From: Rhodanobacteraceae bacterium
GTDB lineage: Bacteria > Pseudomonadota > Gammaproteobacteria > Xanthomonadales > Rhodanobacteraceae
Length of the DNA stretch: 64,000 bases
Reading direction: 5' to 3'
Assembly: GCA_030123585.1 (NCBI GenBank)
Contig: CP126120.1
Span: 186,001-250,000 of the forward strand
In this document: one piece after another, positions 16,064 to 25,054 of the stretch
Layout: the number at the start of each line of letters is the position of its first letter
How positions within the stretch are numbered: the first letter of the stretch is position 1
Position numbers and translations under genes: made by a program
The notes under the pieces: model-generated
Databases searched by the model: none
Told to the model about the DNA's origin: nothing
What the model saw: the letters and a program-made list of their open reading frames with translations, nothing else

Positions 16064-17467
16064 ATGAATACGACCGTCTGCACCGCTGATTTCGATCCGG
16101 CGCTGATGGCGCGTTACGACGTGCCCGCGCCGCGCTACACCAGTTATCCGACCGCGCCGCAGTTCCATGCGGGCTTCGGCGAAGCGCAACTGTGCGAGGC
16201 CGTCGTCGCTTCGAACAGGACCGGCGCGCCGCTGTCGCTGTACGTGCACGTGCCGTTCTGCTGGAGCCCCTGTTTCTATTGCGGCTGCACGCGCGTGATC
16301 ACGCACGATCCGGGCAAGGCCGACCGGTATCTCGACTACCTGCACCGCGAGATCGCGATGACCGCGCGCCTGTTCGACGCCGCGCGCCCGGTGCGGCAAC
16401 TGCATTTCGGCGGCGGTACCCCGAACTTCCTGGACATCCCGCGCCTCAAGACGCTGATGCGCGACCTCGCGGCGCATTTCCGCTTCGCGAAGGACGGCGA
16501 CGGCGTCGAGGCCGGCATCGAGGTGGACCCGCGCTTCGCCGATTCCGATTATGTTCGCGCGCTGGGCGCGCTGGGCTTCAACCGCATCTCGGTCGGCGTG
16601 CAGGATTTCGATCCGGCGGTGCAGGCGGCGGTGAACCGCGTGCAGTCGGTCGCACGGATTTTCGAAGTGGTGGAAGCCGCCCGCGCGGCGGATTTCGACT
16701 CCGTCAACGTCGACCTGATCTACGGCCTGCCAAGGCAGACGCTGGAGAGCTTCGACCGCACCCTGGACAAGGTGGCCGATCTCGCTCCGGACCGGATCGC
16801 GGTGTACGGCTACGCGCACCTGCCGCGCCTGTTCAAGGCGCAACGGCAGATCGATGCCGGCGAGTTGCCGGATCCCGCCACGCGCCTGCGGCTGTTCGGA
16901 CTCGCGCTCGGGAAACTGCGCGCGCGGGGTTACGTGTACGTGGGCATGGACCACTTCGCGCGGCCCGGCGACGAGCTGGTGCAGGCCCAGCAGCAGGGCA
17001 CGTTGCAGCGCAATTTCCAGGGCTATTCCACCCGCGGCGATTGCGACATCGTCGGACTGGGCATGAGCGCGATCGGCCGCATCGGCAACAGCTACAGCCA
17101 GAACGCGCGCGACCTGCCCGGCTACTACATTGCGCTGGACAACGGCCACCTGCCGGTGGCGCGCGGCATCGTGCTCGACGACGACGACCTGATCCGGCGC
17201 GCCGCGATCGGCGAGTTGATGTGCCACGGCGTGCTGGACATGCACGCGTTCGGCCGGCGCCACGGGATCGCGTTCGCCGGATACTTCGCCGAAGCGCTGG
17301 AGCGGCTGCGCCGGCTCGAAGCCGACGGGCTGGTGGAACTGGATGCGTGGACCCTGCGCGTCACCGCGCGCGGACGGCTGCTGCTGCGGGTGGTCGCGAT
17401 GTGCTTTGACGCCTACCTGGAGCACGAAGCAGCCGACGCGCAGCCTCGTTACGCGCGCAGCATGTAG
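16064..17467 (+). CDS. hemN: Oxygen-independent coproporphyrinogen III dehydrogenase
   Basis: A 467-residue radical-SAM enzyme (E. coli HemN is 457). It converts coproporphyrinogen III to protoporphyrinogen IX without oxygen, supplying heme for denitrification enzymes. The [4Fe-4S]/SAM motif is CWSPCFYCGC near residue 65, preceded by LYVHVPF. LHFGGGTPNFL follows, and the family start PRYTSYPTAPQF lies at ~24. The C-terminal HemN domain includes CHGVLDMHAFG. Alignment with E. coli HemN supports the ATG at 16064, although no Shine-Dalgarno sequence is visible and an FNR box lies 34 bases upstream. The frame upstream to 15971 overlaps cydX and is rejected. Confidence 0.94.
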   Translation: MNTTVCTADFDPALMARYDVPAPRYTSYPTAPQFHAGFGEAQLCEAVVASNRTGAPLSLYVHVPFCWSPCFYCGCTRVITHDPGKADRYLDYLHREIAMTARLFDAARPVRQLHFGGGTPNFLDIPRLKTLMRDLAAHFRFAKDGDGVEAGIEVDPRFADSDYVRALGALGFNRISVGVQDFDPAVQAAVNRVQSVARIFEVVEAARAADFDSVNVDLIYGLPRQTLESFDRTLDKVADLAPDRIAVYGYAHLPRLFKAQRQIDAGELPDPATRLRLFGLALGKLRARGYVYVGMDHFARPGDELVQAQQQGTLQRNFQGYSTRGDCDIVGLGMSAIGRIGNSYSQNARDLPGYYIALDNGHLPVARGIVLDDDDLIRRAAIGELMCHGVLDMHAFGRRHGIAFAGYFAEALERLRRLEADGLVELDAWTLRVTARGRLLLRVVAMCFDAYLEHEAADAQPRYARSM

Positions 17468-17510
17468 CGGGCCGCGGCGTGCTCGGGCTGCACGGCAAAG
17501 TGCGCCCGGG

Positions 17511-17524
17511 TTGACGGGGATCAA
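17511..17524. promoter_or_regulatory. Orphan FNR/Anr box between convergent genes
   Basis: TTGACGGGGATCAA is a strong match (one change), but it lies between the 3' ends of hemN and the ArsR-type gene. No convincing protein gene starts nearby on either strand. It may drive a small or antisense RNA, or be fortuitous. Confidence 0.5.
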
Positions 17525-17656
17525 CCTGCGACCGCATCACCTGCGTTGGAATCGTTTCGTCGCGCGAGCACAGGATGTGCGGCGCGCAGGAGATGAAAGT
17601 GATGCCGGCTGCCCGCCCGACGAGAGTTCCGTGCCGTGTGCCGGAGGCACGCGGAT

Positions 17657-18049
17657 TCAGCGCCGGCGCGCGGAGCGCGGCGCGGGTTTGCGCGGCGCGC
17701 AGTAGATGCCGTGCAGGGTGGCGATGATGGCCTGGGCGGGTCCCTGCGGAAGCGAGTACCACACGCTTTGCGCCTCGCGCCGGGTGGATACCAGGCCCTC
17801 GTCGCGCAGCCGCGCGAGATGCTGCGAGAGGGCCGACTGGCTGAGTTCGGGCAGGCGCTCGTTGATCTGTCCGACGCTGAGTTCTTCGCCGGCCAGCAGG
17901 CACAGGATGCGCAGGCGCTGTTCGTTGGCCAGCGCCCGCAGCAGGCGCGACGCGGCGTCCGAATTGGCCTGCATGGCGTCGGGATCGAAGGCGGGTTTGC
18001 GGTTCATGGCCGTTGGCGCGTCACGGTGTTGCGGGGTGGTTGACATCAT
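17657..18049 (-). CDS. ArsR-family repressor, BigR/SqrR/YgaV-like persulfide sensor
   Basis: A 130-residue winged-helix regulator. The recognition region is LSQSALSQHLARLRDEGLVSTRREAQSVWYSL, characteristic of the BigR/YgaV branch. Two cysteines, C50 in RLRILCLLAGEE and C117 in LHGIYCAP, are 67 apart; the sensing pair of BigR (C42/C108) is 66 apart. That pair forms a tri- or tetrasulfide bridge with sulfane sulfur and releases DNA. The gene is divergent from a sulfide:quinone reductase operon across an AT-rich intergenic region, the arrangement expected for its target. The start could also be the internal Met at 18007. Confidence 0.85.
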   Translation of the reverse strand: MMSTTPQHRDAPTAMNRKPAFDPDAMQANSDAASRLLRALANEQRLRILCLLAGEELSVGQINERLPELSQSALSQHLARLRDEGLVSTRREAQSVWYSLPQGPAQAIIATLHGIYCAPRKPAPRSARRR

Positions 18050-18100
18050 ACATTCTTCTAATTAACATACTACTAAATTAGATTATACTAATATACATCA
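18050..18100. promoter_or_regulatory. AT-rich divergent promoter/operator of the sulfide operon
   Basis: About 50 bases of markedly AT-rich DNA in a GC-rich genome. It contains CTAAATTAG (18073-18081, a palindrome) and the TATACT hexamer at 18084-18089. On the plus strand TTGACA (18040-18045), a 17-base spacer and TAACAT (18063-18068) form a passable sigma-70 promoter. BigR/SqrR boxes are AT-rich palindromes of this sort. The exact operator cannot be set by eye. Confidence 0.55.
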
Positions 18101-18152
18101 TCCGGTGAGCCGGGCCATCGGGCTCGGGACCGGGCAACGCGGAGGGCAAGTC

Positions 18153-19439
18153 ATGGCTTCGATCGTGGTACTGGGCGCAGGCGTGGGCGGCATGAGCGCC
18201 GCCTACGGAATCCGGTCGCTGCTGAGCCGGCAGCATTCGGTCACGGTGATCGGCGAAGGGCCGATGTTCAACTTCACGCCATCCAACCCGTGGGTGGCGG
18301 CGGGCTGGCGCAAGCCCGGCGACATCCGGGTGGATGTCACCCGCCCGCTCGAAAGCCACGGCATCCGCTTCGTGCCGGTCGCGGCGAAGAAGGTGGTGCC
18401 CGAAGACAAGCGCGTCGATCTGGTCGACGGCCACAGCGTCGGTTACGACTATCTCGTGATCACCACCGGTCCGCGCCTCGCGTTCGAGCGCGTGCCTGGC
18501 AGCGGCCCGGACGGCTTCACCCAGTCGATCTGCACCGGCCCGCATGCCGAGAAGGCGTGGCAGGCATACCAGAAGTTCCTGGACAACCCGGGCCCCATCG
18601 TGGTGGGCGCGGTGCAGGGCGCGAGCTGTTTCGGCCCTGCCTACGAGTTCGCAATGATCCTCGACACCGACCTGCGCCGGCGCAAGCTGCGCGACCGCGT
18701 ACCGATGACCTTCATCACCTCCGAGCCCTACATCGGCCACATGGGTCTGGGCGGCGTCGGCGATTCCCAGGGCCTGCTGGAATCGGAGTTGCGCCAGCGC
18801 CACATCAAGTGGATCACCAACAGCCGCGTGACTTCGGTCGAAGCCGGCAAGGTGCATCTGGAAGAACTCGATCGCGATGGCAAGGTCGCGCGGACGCACG
18901 AGCTGCCGTTCGCGTATTCGATGCTGATCCCGGGCTTCGCCGGCGTGGATGCAGTGCAGGGCGTCGAGGGGCTGGTGAATCCCGGCGGCTTCGTCTTCAT
19001 CGACGAGCACCAGCGCAACACGAAATATCCCGAGATCTTCGCGGCTGGCGTGTGCGTGGCGATCCCGCCGCTGGAGGCGACGCCGGTGCCCACGGGCGTG
19101 CCCAAGACCGGATTGATGATTGAATCGATGGTCGAGGCCATCGCCGAGAACCTGCGCGACGTACTGGTCGGGAAACCCGCCAGGGCCACCGCGACCTGGA
19201 ACGCGCTGTGCCTCGCCGACATGGGCGACAGCGGCTTCGCCTTCGTGGCGCTGCCGCAGATCCCGCCGCGCAACGTGACCAGGACCATGAGCGGCAAGTG
19301 GGTGCACCTGGCCAAGGTGGCCTACGAAAAATACTTCCTGCGCAAGATGCGCAAGGGCAAGGCCGATCCGGCTTACGAGAAATACATCCTGAAGGCCTTC
19401 GGCATCAGCCGGCTGAAGCCCGAAAAGAAGGTGGCCTGA
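18153..19439 (+). CDS. Sulfide:quinone oxidoreductase-like flavoprotein
   Basis: A 428-residue FAD protein. The start ATG at 18153 has GGAGGG upstream. The N-terminal dinucleotide-binding motif is VVLGAGVGGMSAA, followed by FNFTPSNPWVAAGWRKP, typical of SQR. Cys127, Cys159 (GASCFGPAYE) and Cys353 (NALCLADMG) match the three redox cysteines of type I SQR (C128, C160 and C356 in Acidithiobacillus). The enzyme should oxidise sulfide to sulfane sulfur and pass electrons to the quinone pool at the inner membrane. A positively charged C-terminus (FLRKMRKGKAD, then GISRLKPEKK) could anchor it. It is the first gene of an operon opposite a BigR/SqrR-like repressor. Confidence 0.88.
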   Translation: MASIVVLGAGVGGMSAAYGIRSLLSRQHSVTVIGEGPMFNFTPSNPWVAAGWRKPGDIRVDVTRPLESHGIRFVPVAAKKVVPEDKRVDLVDGHSVGYDYLVITTGPRLAFERVPGSGPDGFTQSICTGPHAEKAWQAYQKFLDNPGPIVVGAVQGASCFGPAYEFAMILDTDLRRRKLRDRVPMTFITSEPYIGHMGLGGVGDSQGLLESELRQRHIKWITNSRVTSVEAGKVHLEELDRDGKVARTHELPFAYSMLIPGFAGVDAVQGVEGLVNPGGFVFIDEHQRNTKYPEIFAAGVCVAIPPLEATPVPTGVPKTGLMIESMVEAIAENLRDVLVGKPARATATWNALCLADMGDSGFAFVALPQIPPRNVTRTMSGKWVHLAKVAYEKYFLRKMRKGKADPAYEKYILKAFGISRLKPEKKVA

Positions 19440-19472
19440 CCGGCCCTGTCCATCCACGCAAGCGAGGCGAGC

Positions 19473-20051
19473 ATGAACCGTACCCCGGATCGCTATCACC
19501 CATTGTCGATCGGCGCGCACTGGCTGACGCTGGCGCTGCTGATCGCCGTATATGCGCTGATCGAACTGCGCGGGATCTTCCCGAAGGGCACCGCAGAGTA
19601 CCAGGCGATGAAGACCTGGCACTTCATGCTGGGCCTGACGGTGCTCGTCGTGGTTGCGGTGCGGCTGCTGCTGCGCCTCGCGTTCCGTGCGCCGCCCATC
19701 ACCCCAGCACCGGCCGCGTGGATGCTGTGGCTGGCGAAGGCGATGTACCTCGCGCTGTACGCGTTCCTGATCGCGATGCCGCTGCTGGGCTGGTTGACGC
19801 TCAGCGCGCAGGGCAAGCCGATTCCGTTCTTCGGTCTGCAACTGCCGGCGCTGATCGGCCCCGACAAGGTGCTGGGCGAGAACCTCGAGGAAATCCACGA
19901 GACCATCGGCACCATCGGGTATTACCTCGTCGGGCTGCACGCGGCCGCGGCGTTGTTCCACCACTACTTCCTGCGCGACGACACCTTGCTCCGCATGCTG
20001 CCGTGGCGCGCGCGCAGTCGTAACCCGGAATCCGTGGAGGTGACGAGATGA
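19473..20051 (+). CDS. Cytochrome b561-type membrane protein
   Basis: A 192-residue four-helix protein of the cytochrome b561/CybB family. Paired heme-ligand histidines are seen in [12 protein letters not shown] (helix 1), [12 protein letters not shown] (helix 2) and [28 protein letters not shown] (helices 3-4). Such proteins move electrons between quinols and other acceptors. It follows the SQR gene by 33 bases and overlaps the DUF2892 gene by 4, so it is part of the sulfide operon. Confidence 0.9.
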   Translation: MNRTPDRYHPLSIGAHWLTLALLIAVYALIELRGIFPKGTAEYQAMKTWHFMLGLTVLVVVAVRLLLRLAFRAPPITPAPAAWMLWLAKAMYLALYAFLIAMPLLGWLTLSAQGKPIPFFGLQLPALIGPDKVLGENLEEIHETIGTIGYYLVGLHAAAALFHHYFLRDDTLLRMLPWRARSRNPESVEVTR

Positions 20052-20254
20052 ACATCGATCGACTGGTGATGCGTTTCGCGGGCGGCATGGTCGTCCTGAG
20101 CGTGGTGCTGGCGTATTACTTCACACCTTGGTGGCTGCTGCTCGCGCTGTTCGTGGGCCTGAACCTGTTCCAGGCCTCGTTCACGGGCTTCTGTCCGCTG
20201 GCGCGCATCCTGGGCAAGCTCGGGGTGCAGCCCGGCAGCGCGTTCCCGAAGTGA
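20048..20254 (+). CDS. DUF2892 (YgaP-type) inner-membrane protein
   Basis: A 68-residue, two-helix membrane protein with the DUF2892 pattern: [19 protein letters not shown], then [21 protein letters not shown]. In E. coli YgaP this module is fused to a rhodanese domain and is controlled by YgaV; here it stands alone. One Cys lies in the [11 protein letters not shown] motif. The ATGA overlap with the b561 gene indicates coupling. Confidence 0.88.
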   Translation: MNIDRLVMRFAGGMVVLSVVLAYYFTPWWLLLALFVGLNLFQASFTGFCPLARILGKLGVQPGSAFPK

Positions 20255-20265
20255 GGACCACGGCG

Positions 20266-20670
20266 ATGCAACGCGCAAACCAGGCCCCGTACTACATCGT
20301 GGAATCGGCCAAGCCGTTCGAGCAGGCGGTCGCCGACCTCGACGCGGCGGTGCGGCGCCACCAGTTCGGCGTGCTGCACGTGCACGACATCGCCGCCACG
20401 CTGCGCGGCAAGGGTCAGCCGTTCACGGGCGAGTGCAAGGTGTTCGAAGTGTGCAACCCGCGGAATGCCGCCGACGTGCTGGCGGCCGACCTGCGCCTGA
20501 ACATGGCGCTGCCGTGCCGCATCTCGGTGTACACCGGGAAGGGCGCGACCTGCATCGGCATGATCGAGCCGGAGGACATGCTCGCGCAGCTCTCGGACAA
20601 CGCCGCGCTCGCGGGCGTCGCGCGGGTGGTCGGCGCGACGCTCCGGCAGGCGATCGACGAGGCGAAGTGA
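20266..20670 (+). CDS. DUF302 protein
   Basis: A 134-residue protein starting at the ATG at 20266. It has the DUF302 pattern: YYIVESAKPFEQAVADLDAAV, HDIAATLRGKG, ECKVFEVCNPRNAADVL and the MALPCRISVYTGKG segment. DUF302 proteins are frequent in sulfur-stress and SQR gene groups, but their function is unproven. The stop codon overlaps the next start (TGATG). Confidence 0.85.
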   Translation: MQRANQAPYYIVESAKPFEQAVADLDAAVRRHQFGVLHVHDIAATLRGKGQPFTGECKVFEVCNPRNAADVLAADLRLNMALPCRISVYTGKGATCIGMIEPEDMLAQLSDNAALAGVARVVGATLRQAIDEAK

Positions 20671-21764
20671 TGTACCGCTCGTGTTTCCCGCGCGCCGGCC
20701 AGGCGCGGCGCGTCGCCGCGTTGTTCGCCACACTGGCGCTGGCGGCGTGCGGAAAGCCGCATGCGCCCGCGCCGATGCAGCCTGCGCCGGCGTCGCTCAC
20801 GGTGCAGGAACGCACGCTTCCGGAGCAGCAGATCTGGGACGGCACCGTGCAGGCGGTCAATTCGGCGGTGCTGATGGCGCAGACCGACGCGCGCGTGCTG
20901 GAACTGCCCTACGACGTCAACGACGTCTTTCCCGCGGGCGCGGCGCTGGTGCGCTTCACCGACGTCGAGCAGAAATCGGCGGCGCGCGCGGCCGAAGCGC
21001 AGATCGCTTCGGCCAAGGCCGCGTACGTCAACGCGCAGGCGAATTACCAGCGCATGGCGGCGGTCTTCGCGAAGGGCCTGATCGCGAAGGCCGCGCTGGA
21101 CCAGGCGCTGGCCCAGCGCGATGCGGCGCTGGCGGCGCTGAACGCCGCGCAGGCGAACCGGCGCGCGGTCGGACAGCAGGAGGCCTACACCGTGGTGCGC
21201 GCGCCTTACGCGGGCATCGTCACGCAGCGCTTCGTGCAGGTCGGCGAAGCGGTGGCCGGGCCGCCGTTCCCGCAAAAGTTGGTCGCGATCACCTCGCTCA
21301 AGGATCTGCGCGTCGAGGTGAAGGTGCCGCAGGGCGCGGCCGCGGCGATCCGGCGTTTCGGCGCGGCGCAGATCCTGGTGCCCGACGGCGAGCGCAGGAT
21401 CGCCGCCGGCAAGGTCACCGTGTTTCCGTATGCCGATCCGGCCACGCACACCTTCGACGTGCGCGTCGAGTTGTCGGCGCAGGATACAGGGTTGTTCCCG
21501 GGCATGTCGGTGAAGGTCGCGTTCGCGACGGGTTCCGCGCGGCGTTTGTTGATTCCGGAAAGCACGCTGTGGCGCAGCGGCGAACTCGTCGGCGTGTACG
21601 TGATCCATGCCGGCACCGTGAGCCTGAGACTGGTGCGGCTGGGCCGGCGTTTCGGCGAGGAGGTGGAAGTGATCTCGGGCCTCGCGCCCGGCGAAGCCAT
21701 CGCGCGCGATCCCGTCAAGGCCGTCGCCTGGCTGGCGCGGCAACACGCGGGCGGCGGGGCCTGA
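20670..21764 (+). CDS. RND efflux periplasmic adaptor lipoprotein
   Basis: A 364-residue adaptor with a lipoprotein signal peptide and lipobox [11 protein letters not shown] (acylated Cys at ~27). The first lipoyl half is VNSAVLMAQTDARVLELPYDVNDV. A helical hairpin follows (~95-150), then the second lipoyl half (VVRAPYAGIVTQRFVQVGE), the barrel (LKDLRVEVKVP) and the membrane-proximal domain. It should link the RND pump encoded 3 bases downstream to an outer-membrane channel. Its start overlaps the DUF302 stop, so pump and sulfur genes appear to share one transcript. Confidence 0.9.
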   Translation: MYRSCFPRAGQARRVAALFATLALAACGKPHAPAPMQPAPASLTVQERTLPEQQIWDGTVQAVNSAVLMAQTDARVLELPYDVNDVFPAGAALVRFTDVEQKSAARAAEAQIASAKAAYVNAQANYQRMAAVFAKGLIAKAALDQALAQRDAALAALNAAQANRRAVGQQEAYTVVRAPYAGIVTQRFVQVGEAVAGPPFPQKLVAITSLKDLRVEVKVPQGAAAAIRRFGAAQILVPDGERRIAAGKVTVFPYADPATHTFDVRVELSAQDTGLFPGMSVKVAFATGSARRLLIPESTLWRSGELVGVYVIHAGTVSLRLVRLGRRFGEEVEVISGLAPGEAIARDPVKAVAWLARQHAGGGA

Positions 21765-21767
21765 CGC

Positions 21768-24700
21768 ATGTCCGATCCGAAGCCGTTCGGCATTTCCGGA
21801 CGCATCGCGCGCGCGTTCCAGTCGTCGCAGATCACGCCGCTGCTGGCGCTGGTGGGCGTGCTGCTGGGCCTGATGGCGGTGATCGTGACGCCGCGCGAGG
21901 AAGACCCGCAGATCGAGGTCACCATGGCCACGATCACGGTGCCGTTCGCGGGCGCCGACACCCACGACGTCGCCAACCTGGTCGCGTTTCCGCTGGAACA
22001 GAAGGTTTCGGAGATCCTCGGCATCAAGCACGTGTATGCGGTGAGCCGTCCCGGCGTCGCGATCGTCACCGTGGAGTTCGAGGTGGGCGTGCCGCGGCAG
22101 GAAGCCATCATCCGCCTGTACAACAAGGTGTATTCCAACCTCGACTGGATTCCGCCGGGGCTGGGCGTCGGCCAGCCGATCATCAAGCCGATGGGCATCA
22201 ACGACGTGCCGATCATGACGCTGACGTTGTGGTCGGACCATGCCGATCGCGTGCAACTGGCCGAAGTCGCGCACACGCTGGAAACCACGCTGAAGCGCGT
22301 TTCCGGCACGCGCGACGTGTACACCGTCGGCGCGCCCGAGCGCGCGGTGCTGGTCAAGCTCGATCCCGCCAAACTGGCCGATTACCACATGACCGTGGAC
22401 GATCTCGCCGGCGCGCTGAAGGCCACCAACGCCGCCACCGACGCGGGCGAGGTGTTCCAGCACGATACCGATTATCCGGTGAAGGCCGGCACCCTGCTGA
22501 TGGATGCCGGCGCGGTGCGCGACCTCGTGATCGGACTCTCCGGAGGAAGTCCGGTGCACGTGTCGGACGTTGCGGAGGTGACCGGCGGCGGCAACTATCC
22601 GACCAGTTATGCGTTCTACGGCACGCCGGCTGGACTCGGCGGCCCGGCGACCGGACTCGCGCCCGCGGTGACCATCGCGATCGCCAAGAAGCAGGGCGCC
22701 AACGCCATCGACGTCACCGACGCGGTGCGCGCGCGCCTCGCGCAACTCGAGAACATCGAAGTCCCCGCCGACGTGCACGTGATGGTCACGCGCGACAGCG
22801 GCCGCACCGCCGACGCCAAGGCGCGCGAACTGATGGACCACCTGCTGTTCGCCACGCTCTCGGTGGTGCTGCTGGTGCTGCTCGCGCTTGGCTGGCGCGA
22901 GGCCATCGTGGTCGGCACCGCGGTGCTGGTGACGCTCGCGATCACGCTGTTCGCGTCGTACATGATCGGGTTCACGATCAACCGCGTGTCGCTGTTCGCG
23001 CTGATCTTCTCGATCGGCATCCTGGTGGACGACGCGATCGTGGTGGTGGAGAACATCCACCGCCACATGGCGATGGGCGACCGCAAGCTCGGCGAAGTGA
23101 TCCCGCTCGCGGTGGACGAAGTGGGCGGGCCAACCATCCTCGCCACCTTCACCGTGATCGCCGCGCTGGTGCCGATGGCGTTCGTGGGCGGGCTGATGGG
23201 TCCGTACATGCGGCCGATCCCGGTCAACGCCAGCGCCGGCATGCTGATCTCGCTGGCGGTGGCCTTCGTGGTGTCGCCGTGGATGGCCGGGCACTTGCTG
23301 GGCCGGCACGCGCATCGCCACGATGCGGGCGAAGATGAACACGCCGCGGCGCGCGCATCGCGCCTGGATCGCGGCCTGCACGCGCTGTTCAAGCGCGTGA
23401 TGACGCCGTTCCTCGCCGGCGAAAGGGCGCGCCGCAACCGCCGCCGGCTGTTCGCGGCGATGGGCCTGCTGGTGGCGCTGGCGGCGGGGTTGGTGGTGGT
23501 CAAGGTGGTGATCCTGAAGATGCTGCCGTTCGACAACAAGTCGGAATTCCAGGTGGTGCTGGACATGCCGGAAGGCGCGACGCTGGAGCGGACCCAGCGC
23601 GCGCTGGTGGAACTCGGCCAGGTGCTCGCGAAGGTGCCCGAGGTCACCCACTACGAGCTGTACGCGGGCGCGCCGGCGCCGATCGACTTCAACGGACTGG
23701 TGCGCCAGTACTTCCTGCGCTCGGCGCCGTACCAGGGCATGATCGAGGTGAACCTGCGGGACAAGGACGAACGCAAGCGCCAGAGCCACGCCATCGCGAT
23801 GGCGGTGCGGCCGCAGCTCGCGGCGGTCGCGAAGCGCTTCGGCGCGCACCTCGCGGTGGTGGAAATCCCGCCCGGCCCGCCGGTGCAGGCGCCGATCGTG
23901 GCCGAGATCTTCGGGCCGAACTATGCGGTGCAGCGCCGGATCGCGCTCGCGATCGAAAAGATGTTCGCGCAGACCCGCGACATCGTCGACATCGGCAGCA
24001 GCGTCGAGAATCCCGCCGCGCAGCGCAAGCTGCTGGTGGTGGACCGCGCGCGCGCGGCCACGCTGGGCGTGAGCCAGCAGCAGATCGTGGACGCGATCGC
24101 CGCGGGGCTGTCCGGCGTCAATGCGAGCTACCTGCAGGACGGCGCGGCCAGGCACGCGATCCCGATCGTGCTGCGGCTGCCGCAGCACGACTTGGGTTCG
24201 CTGGAATCGGTGCTGGAATTGCGGGTGCGTTCGAGCGGCGGCGGCCTGATTCCGCTGTCCGAAGTGGTGCGCGTGGAAACCGTGCCGTGGTCGGCCGCGG
24301 TCTACCACAAGGACCTGCTGCCGGTGACCTACGTGACCGGCGACGACGCCGGCCGCGAGGACAGCCCGCTGTACGGGATGTTCAAGCTGGTCGGCGCGAT
24401 CGGCCACCGCGATTTCGACGGTTTCCGTCTGGGCCAGCATTTCGTCGGCGAGCCGCAATCCGACGGCCGCTTCTCGATCAAGTGGGGCGGTGAGTGGACC
24501 ATCACCTACGAAACCTTCCGCGACATGGGCCTGGCCTATTCGGCCGGCCTCGTGCTGATCTACCTGCTGGTGGTCGGCCAGTTCAGGAGCTACGTGGTGC
24601 CGTTGATCATCATGGCGCCGATTCCGCTGACCGTGATCGGCGTGATGCCGGGGCACGCGCTGTTCCATGCGCAGTTCACCGCGACCTCGATGATCGGCAT

Positions 24701-25016
24701 GATCGCGCTGGCCGGCATCATCGTGCGCAATTCGATCCTGCTGGTGGATTTCATCAACCATGCCGTGGCCGCGGGCAAACCGCTGGAGGAAGCCGTGATA
24801 GAGGCGGGCGCGGTGCGGGCCAAGCCGATCATCCTGACCGCGGTCGCGGCGATGTTGGGTGCGTTCTTCATCCTCAGCGACCCGATCTTCCAGGGCCTCG
24901 CGGTGTCGCTGGTGTTCGGCGTGCTGGTTTCGACCGTATTGACCCTGATCGTGATTCCACTGCTTTACTACGCCTGGCTGTCGCACCGGGCGCCCGGCAA
25001 ACCGGCGGGAAAGTGA
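21768..25016 (+). CDS. RND-family efflux pump
   Basis: A 1082-residue, twelve-helix AcrB/CzcA-type transporter. The N-terminal helix is TPLLALVGVLLGLMAVIV, and the first porter domain starts near REEDPQIEV. Helix 4 keeps the proton-relay pair (GILVDDAIVVVENIHRH). Helix 10 has AGIIVRNSILLVDF, with Arg where AcrB has its essential Lys. A cytoplasmic loop rich in His/Arg (ARASRLDRGLHALFKR region) follows helix 6. The lack of CzcA-type DFG signatures fits the hydrophobe/amphiphile branch better than metal export, but the substrate is unknown. Context (SQR, YgaP-like, DUF302) suggests a sulfur-compound or stress role. Confidence 0.9.
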   Translation: MSDPKPFGISGRIARAFQSSQITPLLALVGVLLGLMAVIVTPREEDPQIEVTMATITVPFAGADTHDVANLVAFPLEQKVSEILGIKHVYAVSRPGVAIVTVEFEVGVPRQEAIIRLYNKVYSNLDWIPPGLGVGQPIIKPMGINDVPIMTLTLWSDHADRVQLAEVAHTLETTLKRVSGTRDVYTVGAPERAVLVKLDPAKLADYHMTVDDLAGALKATNAATDAGEVFQHDTDYPVKAGTLLMDAGAVRDLVIGLSGGSPVHVSDVAEVTGGGNYPTSYAFYGTPAGLGGPATGLAPAVTIAIAKKQGANAIDVTDAVRARLAQLENIEVPADVHVMVTRDSGRTADAKARELMDHLLFATLSVVLLVLLALGWREAIVVGTAVLVTLAITLFASYMIGFTINRVSLFALIFSIGILVDDAIVVVENIHRHMAMGDRKLGEVIPLAVDEVGGPTILATFTVIAALVPMAFVGGLMGPYMRPIPVNASAGMLISLAVAFVVSPWMAGHLLGRHAHRHDAGEDEHAAARASRLDRGLHALFKRVMTPFLAGERARRNRRRLFAAMGLLVALAAGLVVVKVVILKMLPFDNKSEFQVVLDMPEGATLERTQRALVELGQVLAKVPEVTHYELYAGAPAPIDFNGLVRQYFLRSAPYQGMIEVNLRDKDERKRQSHAIAMAVRPQLAAVAKRFGAHLAVVEIPPGPPVQAPIVAEIFGPNYAVQRRIALAIEKMFAQTRDIVDIGSSVENPAAQRKLLVVDRARAATLGVSQQQIVDAIAAGLSGVNASYLQDGAARHAIPIVLRLPQHDLGSLESVLELRVRSSGGGLIPLSEVVRVETVPWSAAVYHKDLLPVTYVTGDDAGREDSPLYGMFKLVGAIGHRDFDGFRLGQHFVGEPQSDGRFSIKWGGEWTITYETFRDMGLAYSAGLVLIYLLVVGQFRSYVVPLIIMAPIPLTVIGVMPGHALFHAQFTATSMIGMIALAGIIVRNSILLVDFINHAVAAGKPLEEAVIEAGAVRAKPIILTAVAAMLGAFFILSDPIFQGLAVSLVFGVLVSTVLTLIVIPLLYYAWLSHRAPGKPAGK

Positions 25017-25026
25017 CGGCGGTCAA
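25013..25026. promoter_or_regulatory. FNR-like box overlapping the RND stop codon
   Basis: GTGAC-GGCG-GTCAA: one arm perfect for the GTCAA variant, the other with G in place of T. A class II start would lie near 25061, which favours the second ATG (25082) of the next small gene. Confidence 0.35.
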
Positions 25027-25054
25027 CTGATTTCCCGGCGGCGGGGATGAGAAT

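Noticed and set aside
17602..17727. A 41-codon plus-strand frame with AGGAG nine bases upstream, downstream of the orphan FNR box
   Set aside because: It runs antisense into the BigR-like gene and is mostly Arg/Ala. The good ribosome-binding site alone is not enough; a non-coding RNA is at least as likely.
20415..24986. A 1523-codon open frame on the minus strand opposite the RND operon
   Set aside because: The product is a His/Arg/Gln-rich low-complexity string typical of the antisense frame of GC-rich genes. The plus strand encodes clear adaptor and RND proteins with motifs and tight junctions.
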